A DNA stretch of 64,000 bases. Origin: an uncultured Aquimarina sp. (GTDB taxonomy: Bacteria; Bacteroidota; Bacteroidia; Flavobacteriales; Flavobacteriaceae). Each line of letters starts with the position of its first letter. The stretch's first letter is position 1. This document shows, piece after piece, positions 28,439 through 36,955 of the stretch. The notes beneath the pieces were generated by a model. It saw only the letters and a program-made list of their open reading frames with translations, had not been told where the DNA came from and made no database searches. The stretch is from positions 46,008 to 110,007 of the forward strand of contig NZ_CANLYD010000021.1 in assembly GCF_947495315.1 (NCBI RefSeq). The letters are read 5' to 3'. The translations under genes were made by a program, and so were the position numbers.

Positions 28439-30187
28439 ATGAATACTGATATCGAAAACTTATTTAAGGATAAGGTTTTAGGACATCCAGCAGGTCTTTT
28501 TGTACTTTTTTTTACAGAAATGTGGGAGCGATTTTCATTCTATGGAATGAGAATTCTCTTGGTGATATTTCTAACTCAACCATTATTTGGAGAAAACCCT
28601 GGATGGGCTAATTGGCCACGAGAACATGCCTTAGCATTATTTGGTACGTATGCATCTTTATTGTATTTAACACCGATATTAGGTGGATACATTGCGGATA
28701 AGATTACTGGATATCGATGGGCAGTGACAATTGGTTGTTTGATTATGACATTAGGACATGCTTCTATGGCATTTGAAACAGAAACTACCTTATATATTGG
28801 ATTAGGTTTATTAGTAATAGGAACTGGCTTATTTAAACCGAATATTACTTCTATCATCTCAGAAATGTATAAAGGTAATGATGCTAAGAAAGATGGTGCA
28901 TATACCATATTTTATATGGGAGTGAATGCAGGAGCATTTTTTGGTATTATGCTTTGTGGGTATTTGGGAGAAAATTTTAGTTGGGCATTAGGCTTTGGAT
29001 TAGCAGGGATTTTTATGTTTCTGGGAATGATTCAATTTTGGTTGGCAAATCCTTTATTTGGCGAAATAGGAGCGAAACCTAATAAAGAAGCAAAAACACA
29101 AGTTATTCTGGAAAAAGGAGATAAACTTAACCCATTTACCGTTATAGATAAAATTTTAATTGCGGTTAGCGCAACAATAGGATTAACTTGGTTAATCAAT
29201 GACCCAATGTCTAAAATAGGGAATATCAATTTGTTTGATTTTACCTTAGGGAGTTATGAGGGTCCTACTATCGTAATTATTCTTGGGGTGTTTTTATTTT
29301 TATTTTTGATTATCTCAAGAATTGCTAGATACACCACTACCGTTAGAGATAGAATGATTGCAGTAGCTATTTTTGCATTTTTTACTGTGTTCTTTTGGGC
29401 TGCATTTGAACAAGCTGCGGGATCTTTAAATATTTTTGCTCGTGATTATACGGCAAGGGATCTATCAGGCTCTTCTGCACTAATTTTTAAAACTATAGAT
29501 GCTATTCTTACGGTCGTACCTTTAGTTATTATTTCTTGGGTTCTATATTTATTATTTAAAAAAACATTTTCTAAGATTGGGGTTTCTAATGTGGTACTAT
29601 CCGTATCTTTTATAATTATTTGGGGAATTGTGATCTGGAAATTGAATAATGAATTCAGTAAAGATACTACAGAAGTTGGTGCTACTTGGTTTGGAATTTT
29701 AAATTCATTCTTTATTATAGCATTAGCACCATTGTTTTCTAAATGGTGGGAAAGTAAATATAACCCTAGCGCAGCTTTTAAATATGGTTTCGGACTTGGA
29801 TTACTAGGTATTGGTTTCGCATTCCTTGCCTATGGATCTTCGGGAATCCCACAGGGAGCAAAGACAGCTTCAGTGAGTATGATTTGGTTAATTTTAGCAT
29901 ATCTCTTGCATACTTTAGGAGAGTTATGTTTGTCTCCTGTTGGTTTATCATATTTAAGTAAATTAGTTCCGGGTAGAATGATTGCGTTTATGTTTGGTAT
30001 CTGGTATTTAGCAATAGCAATAGGTCAGAAAGCCGCAGGAACACTAGGAGGAATGATTGATGAGGTTACTGCCAATTATAATTTATCAACATTTTTCCTG
30101 ATATTTACAATAGTTCCTATAGCAGCTGGGGCATTAATTATAATTTTGAATCCATTGCTAAAGAGGCTAATGCACGGAATCCGTTAA
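28439..30187 (+). CDS. Proton-dependent oligopeptide transporter (POT/PTR2), copy 2
   Basis: Second peptide symporter, 582 residues, starting 11 bp after copy 1. The same signatures are present: FTEMWERFSFYGMRILLVIFL, YTIFYMGVNAGAFFG, WAAFEQAAGSLN and GELCLSPVGLSYL. It has extra hydrophobic segments in the middle (about residues 245-300 and 375-440), as in 14-helix members of the family. The pair probably arose by an old duplication and may differ in peptide preference. Confidence 0.95.
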   Translation: MNTDIENLFKDKVLGHPAGLFVLFFTEMWERFSFYGMRILLVIFLTQPLFGENPGWANWPREHALALFGTYASLLYLTPILGGYIADKITGYRWAVTIGCLIMTLGHASMAFETETTLYIGLGLLVIGTGLFKPNITSIISEMYKGNDAKKDGAYTIFYMGVNAGAFFGIMLCGYLGENFSWALGFGLAGIFMFLGMIQFWLANPLFGEIGAKPNKEAKTQVILEKGDKLNPFTVIDKILIAVSATIGLTWLINDPMSKIGNINLFDFTLGSYEGPTIVIILGVFLFLFLIISRIARYTTTVRDRMIAVAIFAFFTVFFWAAFEQAAGSLNIFARDYTARDLSGSSALIFKTIDAILTVVPLVIISWVLYLLFKKTFSKIGVSNVVLSVSFIIIWGIVIWKLNNEFSKDTTEVGATWFGILNSFFIIALAPLFSKWWESKYNPSAAFKYGFGLGLLGIGFAFLAYGSSGIPQGAKTASVSMIWLILAYLLHTLGELCLSPVGLSYLSKLVPGRMIAFMFGIWYLAIAIGQKAAGTLGGMIDEVTANYNLSTFFLIFTIVPIAAGALIIILNPLLKRLMHGIR

Positions 30188-30286
30188 TACTAAAAATACT
30201 ACTTTATCCGTTACCCAAAACGGGTGAAGTTTTTGATAAGGAACAGTTTTTGTTTCGACTAATATGTAAATACAAATTTTAAACAC

Positions 30287-30826
30287 ATGAAAAACCTACT
30301 TTTTCTAATTGGATTTCTCTTTGTTTTGCCTATCCAGGCACAAGAAATCAAATGGATGTCGATGAATGAAGCACTGGAAGCACAAAAGAAAACTCCTAAG
30401 AAAATTTTTATGGATGTGTATACCAATTGGTGTGGTCCTTGTAAATTATTAGACAAGAATACTTTTCATAATAAAGATGTGGTTGAATATGTGAATTCTA
30501 ATTATTATGCTGTGAAGTTTAATGGCGAGGGAACTGAGGAAATTCGTTATAATGATTTTACCTATACCAATCCTAATCATAATCCAGATAGAAAAGGAAG
30601 AAATAGCCAGCACTTTTTTGCGAATGCATTAAAAATCAGCGGATATCCAAGTATAGTTTTCTTTGATGAAAAAGGTAACTTAATAGCACCTGTAGTAGGA
30701 TATAAAACACCACAACAGTTAGAAATTTATCTGAAGATGATCCATACTAATGATTATAAAAAATTGACCAGTGCAGAAGCTTGGCAGCAATATGAACAAT
30801 CATTTGTAAGTACATTTAGTAATTAA
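30287..30826 (+). CDS. Exported thioredoxin-fold protein
   Basis: Periplasmic thiol-disulfide protein of 179 residues. A signal peptide ends near PIQAQ; the mature protein has the thioredoxin active site TNWCGPCKLLD (about residues 46-56), and an insertion between the first helix and the cis-Pro motif (KISGYPSIVFFDEKG). The C-terminal part is an extra helix. It follows the transporters by 99 bp and may be part of their transcript; its substrate is unknown, but extracytoplasmic disulfide reduction is the likely role. A terminator follows. Confidence 0.9.
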   Translation: MKNLLFLIGFLFVLPIQAQEIKWMSMNEALEAQKKTPKKIFMDVYTNWCGPCKLLDKNTFHNKDVVEYVNSNYYAVKFNGEGTEEIRYNDFTYTNPNHNPDRKGRNSQHFFANALKISGYPSIVFFDEKGNLIAPVVGYKTPQQLEIYLKMIHTNDYKKLTSAEAWQQYEQSFVSTFSN

Positions 30827-30844
30827 AAAAAATATTTTACTTGA

Positions 30845-30888
30845 AAAAACTTCTTTTGCCATAATTGGTGAAAGAAGTTTTTTTTTGA
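30845..30888 (+). terminator. Intrinsic terminator after the thioredoxin-like gene
   Basis: AAAACTTCTTTTGCC and GGTGAAAGAAGTTTT pair with two G-T wobbles around ATAATT, followed by a T run of eight or more. Confidence 0.8.
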
Positions 30889-31041
30889 ATTGTATTTTGT
30901 TGGTTTTGTGACTTCTAGTTCATGTTTTACTGATTGCTTAAAAAACATAGTAATATAATCTGCTTTCTTGATACTGTACTATTCCATTACTTTCCATTCT
31001 ATTTCATAACTGATTATAGAAAATAAAATAGTTAAATGAAA

Positions 31042-31099
31042 TTGGAATAATTCCTAATTTTGTATCTTTGTTTTGGAATAATTCCTAATCCTAGGGATT
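31042..31099 (+). promoter_or_regulatory. Promoter with duplicated palindromic operator-like sites
   Basis: TTG at 31042-31044 and TATCTTTG at 31063-31070 (exact TAnnTTTG) are 18 bp apart, a good Bacteroidota promoter. The 17-bp sequence TTGGAATAATTCCTAAT occurs twice, at 31042-31058 and 31073-31089, and each copy contains the palindrome GGAATAATTCC. The first copy overlaps the -33 element and the second follows the -7 element. A related palindrome, AATCCTAGGGATT, lies at 31087-31099. The arrangement looks like an operator pair for a dimeric repressor. Confidence 0.7.
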
Positions 31100-31213
31100 C
31101 GTTAAACTTCATTAAAAGAATCTTAAAAATACATTTATGGAGTGCTTGTTGCTATTATAGAGTAAAACAAAGTGTATGTATAGCACCAATACCTAATTGA
31201 AGAAATATATCAT

Positions 31214-31552
31214 ATGAGTGGTATTAAGTATGAAATACAGAACAGGAAGCTTAGATCTTATAAGCACACATTCGATTATAACTTTTGTAAGCAAAAGTAT
31301 GATGAATATGCTCTTATGGATTTAAATGAGTTTAAAAAATGTTTAAAGAAGCCTGAGAAATTAGGGGAGATAGGGCATTTGTGTAGTTTTATTCTTTGGG
31401 TAAAAAATAAAGATCAGGATGAGTATCGCGATTGTTTAGGAGATTACGGGTTAATTCACTTATTGTTTCACTGTCTTGAGAGTAAACATAATGCAGATAT
31501 TCATGCAGAATATATCCATACGCTTTTTAAAGAAGATATTAAATTGGCATAA
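31214..31552 (+). CDS. Small cytoplasmic protein of unknown function
   Basis: A 112-residue protein I do not recognise. There is no signal peptide or membrane segment. It is rich in Lys, Asp, His and Tyr, with three Cys (FNCKQK-like FCKQK, FKKCL and HLCSF) plus YRDCLG and FHCLESKHNADIHAEYIH, a cluster of Cys and His that could bind a metal but shows no known motif. Its promoter carries the duplicated palindromic sites, so expression is probably controlled by a repressor. The start is the ATG 143 bp after the -7 element, so there is a long 5' leader. Confidence 0.65.
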   Translation: MSGIKYEIQNRKLRSYKHTFDYNFCKQKYDEYALMDLNEFKKCLKKPEKLGEIGHLCSFILWVKNKDQDEYRDCLGDYGLIHLLFHCLESKHNADIHAEYIHTLFKEDIKLA

Positions 31553-31808
31553 TGCGGTCTTTAAAGTGTAGTAACTGGTAACTAGATTAATGAAGGTTTA
31601 TTCTTACAAAATAATATTAAAAACACTAATTTTTGAATTAATAAATGTTAAACTTTGTAAAAAAACGTATTTCAACGATGATATTTGCATATAATCGTTA
31701 TATTTGGTCAGAATTAAAATAAATAATAAACCAAATCGTTTAATAAAAGTATTTAAAACCCTCCCTAATTTTTTAAAGTTTTAAATATTCATCTGAGCTT
31801 AACCTATT
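31553..31808. other. AT-rich intergenic region
   Basis: 255 bp with no coding frame. It must hold the end of the small-protein transcript and the promoter of the serine hydrolase; no clear hairpin-plus-T terminator or exact -7 element was found. Confidence 0.35.
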
Positions 31809-33098
31809 ATGAAAAAACGCTTCATCATTGCCCCTTCAATGTTGTTACTAATTGCATTGCTTTTCCCCCTTATTTCTGCAAATAAGATAGAGCCTCCTAA
31901 AACGTCTAAAGAATTAAGTCAAGTTCAATCATCTACTGACTTTTTTAAGAATCCGATTTCGGATATGCAAAAAGAACTTTTGGTGGAAGCTATAGAGTCT
32001 TATTTTAGCCAAGCATTAAAACAACATAAAATTATAGGAGCAGGTGTTGGTATAGTAAAATGTGATTCGGTTATCTATTTAGGTGGTTTTGGAAAAAGAA
32101 ATGCTTCCCTAAACGATACCATAAATGAAGAAACTCTTTTTAGAATTGGATCTGTTTCTAAAGGTTTTGCTGGTGTACTTTCTGGTATGTACGTAGAAGA
32201 AGGATTACTTAATTGGGAAGATAAGGTACATGATTATGTTCCATCTTTTCAGTTAGCAAGTAGAAAATGGACAGATAGTGTAACGCTTTCGCATATATTA
32301 TCTCATTCATCTGGACTACCTTACCATAGCTTTACTAATCTGGTTGAAGATGGTGTAGACTTAAACACAATTGCAGGTCAGTTTAAAAGTATTCCAACAA
32401 TTGATAAGCCAGGTAAAATATATAGCTATCAAAATGCTGTATTTGCGCTTAGTGGCGAGATGATAGAAAAAGCAACTGGTAAATCATATGGCGAGGCAAT
32501 TGCAGAAAAGATTTTTAAGCCACTAAAAATGACCACTGCATCTACAGATTATAATTCCTTAAAAATATCTACTAATGTAGCGATGCCTCATAGAAAATAT
32601 GGTAGACGTTGGAAATCCTTAAAACTAAATCAAAAATATTATAATGCTATTCCGGCCGGAGGAGTGAATGCCAGTGTAACAGATATGGCTAAGTGGATGC
32701 GATTTTTGTTAGGTCATAATCCTAATGTGATGAGTGCAGATGGTTTAAAGAATGTTTTTAATCCCGTGATTAATCTTCCTGGTAAAAGTAAATATTACCA
32801 GAGATGGGATGGACATCAAGGATCACACTATGCGCATGGATGGCGTATTCACGATTTTAAAAATAGAGAAACAGGAGAATCAAATAGAATGATTCATCAC
32901 GGAGGCCATGTAAATAGTTATAGAAGTGAGATTGCTATATTTCCTCAGGAAGATCTTGGGATTACGATCCTTTTTAATAGCCCTACTAAATTAGCAAGAA
33001 CAGTAATTCCTGACCTTCATAAAATTGTTAAGCAAGTTATGGAAATGCCTGAAGAACAACTATTGGCCGAGGTATCTGATCTAAAAGATATATTGTAA
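31809..33098 (+). CDS. Exported serine hydrolase of the beta-lactamase class C/AmpC-like family
   Basis: Envelope protein of 429 residues with a signal peptide (to about LISANK). The penicillin-binding fold motifs are present: SVSK (SxxK, about residue 115), YQN (YxN, about residue 207) and HHGGH (in the KTG position, about residue 363). Such proteins include esterases, D-aminopeptidases and peptidoglycan hydrolases; true beta-lactamase activity is not implied. The HGG variant of the third motif is the common form in the esterase/peptidase branch. A terminator for this gene lies inside the 3' end of the opposing comEC gene, whose stop is only 7 bp away. Confidence 0.9.
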   Translation: MKKRFIIAPSMLLLIALLFPLISANKIEPPKTSKELSQVQSSTDFFKNPISDMQKELLVEAIESYFSQALKQHKIIGAGVGIVKCDSVIYLGGFGKRNASLNDTINEETLFRIGSVSKGFAGVLSGMYVEEGLLNWEDKVHDYVPSFQLASRKWTDSVTLSHILSHSSGLPYHSFTNLVEDGVDLNTIAGQFKSIPTIDKPGKIYSYQNAVFALSGEMIEKATGKSYGEAIAEKIFKPLKMTTASTDYNSLKISTNVAMPHRKYGRRWKSLKLNQKYYNAIPAGGVNASVTDMAKWMRFLLGHNPNVMSADGLKNVFNPVINLPGKSKYYQRWDGHQGSHYAHGWRIHDFKNRETGESNRMIHHGGHVNSYRSEIAIFPQEDLGITILFNSPTKLARTVIPDLHKIVKQVMEMPEEQLLAEVSDLKDIL

Positions 33099-33105
33099 CT
33101 TATAT

Positions 33106-35154
33106 TTATTTAAAAATATATGCTCCCTTTTTATCAGTACGATGAAAAGGGACTTTTTTTTGTCTACAAGTTAGTTCCCATTTATCAAGATAACTTCTGT
33201 AGCTGCTTCCATCAGCAATAATCTGTTTGGGTTGTAGTGTTTCAATTACCCTGTTTAAATGAATTTTTGGAGAGTTGGTTAAAATAACAACATCAGGATG
33301 TAATTCTTTGATATTATAAATACCAATACTATCTATTATTAGTATTGTTTTCTCTTTATAACTATAAACATTGTTTAGCTTTTTATTAGCGGTAAATCGA
33401 GAATTATTTTCGATGAGATAACCATTTAATAAAAATTTTTTGGAGATTGTCGAAACAGAATCTTTACTATAAATAGTGAGACATTGGTTTTGGAGAATGC
33501 CTAGAGTTGTATTACGTTGGTTGTGAAAAATAACAAGCTCTTCCTTCTCACTATTTTGTTGTTTTTCATAAATCAAACTAAACGATAGCAGTGTTATACT
33601 TACTATAACTGTTAAGATTCTCCTTAGGTTAAACTTTTTAAACGCAAATATCAATGAGATTATAAGAATATAACCAATTATGAGCATTCTCCAGGAAAAT
33701 GAAATGTGTGTTACTAAAAAATCTTCTTGTTTTGATACCCAATGAACAATATAATTCATTGCATTTATACAACCTCCAAAAGTTGATGCTATCCAATTAG
33801 GTAAAATATGGACTTCTGCTAATATGATTATTAATATTCCAAAACTAAGTATGATTCCTAATACCGGAATGATGATTAGGTTTGCTATAAAAAACAAAAG
33901 TGGAAATTGATGAAAATAAAATAATGTTAAGGGCAAGAGACCAAGTTGAGCAGCTATAGTAACGGTGAAGGTTTCCCATAATACCTTGTCAATATAAAAT
34001 CTAGGTCTATACAACTTGGCAAAAGATGGTTGTATCCAGACGATTGCAAATACAGCTAAATAGCTTAACTGGAATCCAACGGAAAATAGTAACAACGGAC
34101 GTATACATAATAGGATAAACATCGAGACAGTCAGGGCATTATAAATACTGGTTTTAGATCGAATATGAATTCCTATAGCGATAAAAGAAAACATAGTTAC
34201 GGCTCTAAGGACTGATGGAGATAAACCGGCGATAATTGCAAAACACCAAAGTAATAAAATGACAATAATGGTTTTGATAATCTTACCATTCTTCCTGAAT
34301 CGGTTTAGAGGTGTAAGGATAAGATTTAGTATTATTAGAAGTATACCGACGTGTAATCCCGAAACTGCAAGAATATGAATGGCTCCCGCATCTCTGTAAT
34401 CTGCAAAAGTTTCATTGTCAATATTTTGTCTTTGTCCTAAAAGTAATGCATTGATAATTGATAACTGTTTTTGGGTAAAATGGTAATTAGCAAGTTTTTG
34501 ATTAATGTCAGTTCTGATATAATCGGCTATACGATAGATAGAAAACACAGAGGCGTTCGTGTATATTAACTGGTTAAAACCTGTCGTGACTTTATGGAAA
34601 ATATATTGTTGAGATAGATAATGCGCATAATTAAATTGATTGGGGTTTAAGGGTTTTGGGACGGACTGTATTTGAGAATAAGTTATATAGGACTCTCCGG
34701 TGATGAGGGCGGTCTGTAAGTCGTTTTTAGGTATTTGCAATAACAGGTTTCCAGTTACATTTTTATTTTCGATTGATTGAAGAGTAATTACATATTTTTC
34801 ATAGTAGGAGGTAGGTTTTAATCTTTCCTTAATATAAAAACTGATAGTTATAGGAGTTTCTTGGTATTCCTCAGTAGATAGGTTCGTGTAATGGTTAGGA
34901 CTGTTTTTAGGATTGTGAACTTGTACTAAGATGATTCCGAGAAAAATAAAAGTAATGATTACAAAAACACTAAAAATATGAGAATTACGGAATGTCTTTT
35001 TTGCATGCCACCAGGAAATTGCTAAACCTATAACAATTATTGTTTGGGATATGAGCGCTAACCTAAGGTTAATTGAAGTGTAATGACCCAAGACGATTCC
35101 AATGATTAATGAAAAAGTAAGAACCAAAAAAGGAATATTAAGTAATCTATGCAC
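33106..35154 (-). CDS. ComEC/Rec2-type DNA uptake membrane protein
   Basis: Inner membrane channel protein for DNA entry in natural transformation. The 682-residue protein opens with GTG (MHRLLNIPFLVL) and three hydrophobic helices, then a soluble OB-like DUF4131 region (about 95-200), then the competence domain with the signature HILAVSGLHVGILL (about residue 260) and several more helices to about residue 510. The C-terminal 150 residues are where a metallo-beta-lactamase domain sits in other phyla; here no HxHxDH metal site is visible, so that domain is reduced. No other competence gene is nearby. Confidence 0.88.
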   Translation of the reverse strand: MHRLLNIPFLVLTFSLIIGIVLGHYTSINLRLALISQTIIVIGLAISWWHAKKTFRNSHIFSVFVIITFIFLGIILVQVHNPKNSPNHYTNLSTEEYQETPITISFYIKERLKPTSYYEKYVITLQSIENKNVTGNLLLQIPKNDLQTALITGESYITYSQIQSVPKPLNPNQFNYAHYLSQQYIFHKVTTGFNQLIYTNASVFSIYRIADYIRTDINQKLANYHFTQKQLSIINALLLGQRQNIDNETFADYRDAGAIHILAVSGLHVGILLIILNLILTPLNRFRKNGKIIKTIIVILLLWCFAIIAGLSPSVLRAVTMFSFIAIGIHIRSKTSIYNALTVSMFILLCIRPLLLFSVGFQLSYLAVFAIVWIQPSFAKLYRPRFYIDKVLWETFTVTIAAQLGLLPLTLFYFHQFPLLFFIANLIIIPVLGIILSFGILIIILAEVHILPNWIASTFGGCINAMNYIVHWVSKQEDFLVTHISFSWRMLIIGYILIISLIFAFKKFNLRRILTVIVSITLLSFSLIYEKQQNSEKEELVIFHNQRNTTLGILQNQCLTIYSKDSVSTISKKFLLNGYLIENNSRFTANKKLNNVYSYKEKTILIIDSIGIYNIKELHPDVVILTNSPKIHLNRVIETLQPKQIIADGSSYRSYLDKWELTCRQKKVPFHRTDKKGAYIFK
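33124..33161 (+). terminator. Terminator of the serine hydrolase gene, inside the comEC 3' end
   Basis: TCCCTTTTTATC and GATGAAAAGGGA pair with one wobble around AGTAC and are followed by C and eight T residues on the plus strand. The whole structure lies within the coding sequence of the opposing gene. Confidence 0.7.
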
Positions 35155-35292
35155 AGAGTTTAACGGATTAATTGTGGAAGGTTTTTAGTCCCTACAATTA
35201 ATCGTGTTATCTAAGAGGCATATGTTACCAGTAAAATCCTTATTTTTTTACGAAAAGTTGTAAATGAAGGCTCTAGTCTATATTAATATAAA

Positions 35293-35426
35293 GTGAGTTC
35301 GATCTAAGGACAAGGTTTAAAAAAGCCGTCAAATTGAGTGATTTTTCATAGTGAAATGAAGAAAAATTGTATCGAAATTAGGCTTTTGATTGAAAATCTG
35401 ACTGACGTAAATTTTCTTAAACTCAC
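35293..35426. repeat. MITE-like element or degraded mobile remnant
   Basis: Imperfect terminal inverted repeats begin with GTGAGTT at 35293 and end with AACTCAC at 35426; allowing a small gap, the similarity extends inward (TAAG and TTTA blocks). The inside has a hairpin TTTCATAGTGAAA and no coding capacity. There is no clear target-site duplication. Confidence 0.35.
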
Positions 35427-35645
35427 GTTAATGTAGATAATTATAATACGATTCCGTGTTCGATATATTGAAATATATCCAATCTAAATTCTTTATAAAG
35501 GAAAGTACTTTTTGGCCGCCTTCTTTAAGGGAAGGGAGTTAGGAATGGATGAAAGATTTGTTTATTAAAAATGGCAATGTTATTTCAAAAATACTAAGTG
35601 TTTTTAGTAAACCTATCATAATGCAATTAAATAATATAACAAAGC

Positions 35646-35711
35646 ATTATTATCCATGGCTCTGGTCGCAATCAGGATTACAATGTAACCGACCAGATTA
35701 GAATAATAATC
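35646..35711. repeat. Long imperfect inverted repeat
   Basis: TCTGGTCG (35661-35668) and CGACCAGA (35690-35697) are perfect inverted repeats, flanked outside by ATTATTA and TAATAAT, which also pair. No T tract follows on either strand, so it is not a standard terminator. Confidence 0.45.
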
Positions 35712-35789
35712 AGAAATATCTGAAAACTTCTATTAACTATTTATGTTTTTAGGAGATAGGATAAAATGGATAATCTGTTTGTATGATGA

Positions 35790-36341
35790 TTATCTTCGTG
35801 CGGGTCTTAACCCTCTTCTTGTTTGTACCATTTCTCTATCCGTAATGGCAACCCTTCCGGTATCTATTTTTATGGTATAATCCGGATGTGGTCCGTGAGG
35901 ATCTACGTCCAGGAGAATGTGTAGAGATGAATCAGATGTTCTACCAAAATTATAGGTTTCTTGATATCCTTCATGAGTCAATGCATCGATTCTTTTTCCA
36001 TCATGACGAATGATCATTTCAAACTCACCACCAATGCCAGTTTCATTATCAGGACGTAAGAATTTTCTACTATAAGGCTGGAATCCAAGAAGACTAGCAA
36101 AATATTGAGGTTTAGGAGTATGAAACCAATTTTTAAATCTTGGAGCTTCCTCCCAAATGAAACCCCTATTGTCTCTAAATTTATTACTCATAAAATGGGT
36201 CAGTGTGGTAACCTCTTTTTTTACATTAAAATGATTTCTATTCAGATGGTAGTAAATAAATTGTTCTTCATTATATTCTTCTCCATTTACTTTGGCATCG
36301 ATAATTTTTTTTACTTCTGAAGGTGCTAAAGAGTATTCCAT
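35790..36341 (-). CDS. Cytoplasmic protein of unknown function
   Basis: A 183-residue protein with no signal peptide or membrane segment. The N-terminal half is helical and charged (APSEVKKIIDAKVNGEEYNEEQ). The C-terminal half is rich in Asp, His, Gly and strands (EFEMIIRHDGKRIDALTHEG, LHILLDVDPHGPHPDYTIKI) and ends in an Arg-rich tail (RRGLRPARR). I do not recognise a family. It is a single gene, with the repeat-like intergenic region downstream and the NlpC/P60 gene 87 bp further on the same strand upstream side. Confidence 0.65.
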   Translation of the reverse strand: MEYSLAPSEVKKIIDAKVNGEEYNEEQFIYYHLNRNHFNVKKEVTTLTHFMSNKFRDNRGFIWEEAPRFKNWFHTPKPQYFASLLGFQPYSRKFLRPDNETGIGGEFEMIIRHDGKRIDALTHEGYQETYNFGRTSDSSLHILLDVDPHGPHPDYTIKIDTGRVAITDREMVQTRRGLRPARR

Positions 36342-36428
36342 AATAAAAATGAGTTTTATAGTACACTAATATAAAAGTATTTAGGGAAATAAAACAAAAA
36401 AGTTACTAAGAAATAGAAGTTTTGTTAA

Positions 36429-36944
36429 TTATAGAATCCTTCTAATTCCTGCAAAACATTTATTCCAATATCTTTCTTCAAGACTTGATATGGTTACTCC
36501 TTTAGAAGTGGATGCATGTATAAATTCAATACGCTTTCCAGTAGCGACAACCAGTCCTACATGATTTATTACGTTTTTATTTTTGTTAGTTTTAAAAAAT
36601 AAAAGATCGCCAATCTCCACATTTTTTAGAGAAATTTTGTTTCCTTGTGTAGCCATAGCTCTAGATGTTCTTGGAAGCACAACTTCTCCTTTCTTAAATG
36701 ATGTGTACACCAATCCCGAACAATCCATTCCTTTTTTAGTGGTTCCACCGTATTTATATCGGGTTCCTTCAAAAGTTTTTGCGTAGTTTATAATACTTTT
36801 GATCTTTTTGCCTTTAGGATTTACTCGGGCTTTCTTGCTAGACGTGTTTTTAGTTCTTTGAGTAACAGAAGAGCTTTTTTTAGCGCCTCCACAAGAAGAA
36901 AGTGTTATACAGATTACAAGTAAAAAATAAAATAGCTTATTCAT
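36429..36944 (-). CDS. NlpC/P60-family cell wall peptidase lipoprotein
   Basis: Predicted gamma-D-glutamyl-diamino-acid endopeptidase of peptidoglycan (family C40). The 171-residue protein has a lipoprotein signal (TLSSCGG), a Ser/Lys-rich linker and one NlpC/P60 domain: catalytic Cys in GMDCSGLVYTSF (about residue 75), catalytic His in NHVGLVVATG (about 128) and the third residue His in EFIHAS (about 144). The length is that of minimal Spr/MepS-type enzymes. It ends the surE-membrane protein-lpxB-nlpC run, 11 bp downstream of lpxB. Confidence 0.93.
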   Translation of the reverse strand: MNKLFYFLLVICITLSSCGGAKKSSSVTQRTKNTSSKKARVNPKGKKIKSIINYAKTFEGTRYKYGGTTKKGMDCSGLVYTSFKKGEVVLPRTSRAMATQGNKISLKNVEIGDLLFFKTNKNKNVINHVGLVVATGKRIEFIHASTSKGVTISSLEERYWNKCFAGIRRIL

Positions 36945-36955
36945 TTTGGGGTGCT

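Larger units (their letters stand above)
35155..35789. other. Gene-free intergenic region with repeat-like elements
   Basis: This is the longest non-coding stretch of the window (635 bp) and every frame is broken by stops. It contains a MITE-like segment (35293-35426), a GC-richer hairpin near 35516-35535 (CCTTC...GAAGG) and a long inverted repeat (35646-35711). It separates comEC from an unknown gene and lies upstream of comEC on its strand, so it also holds the comEC promoter. Confidence 0.5.

Noticed and set aside
30205..30240. Terminator after the second POT gene (ACCC-AAAAC-GGGT)
   Set aside because: The stem has only four pairs and the T tract is displaced; the thioredoxin-like gene may be cotranscribed.
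31809..33098. Antibiotic-resistance beta-lactamase
   Set aside because: The fold is shared by many esterases and peptidases; the HGG third motif and lack of a class C signature context do not support resistance.
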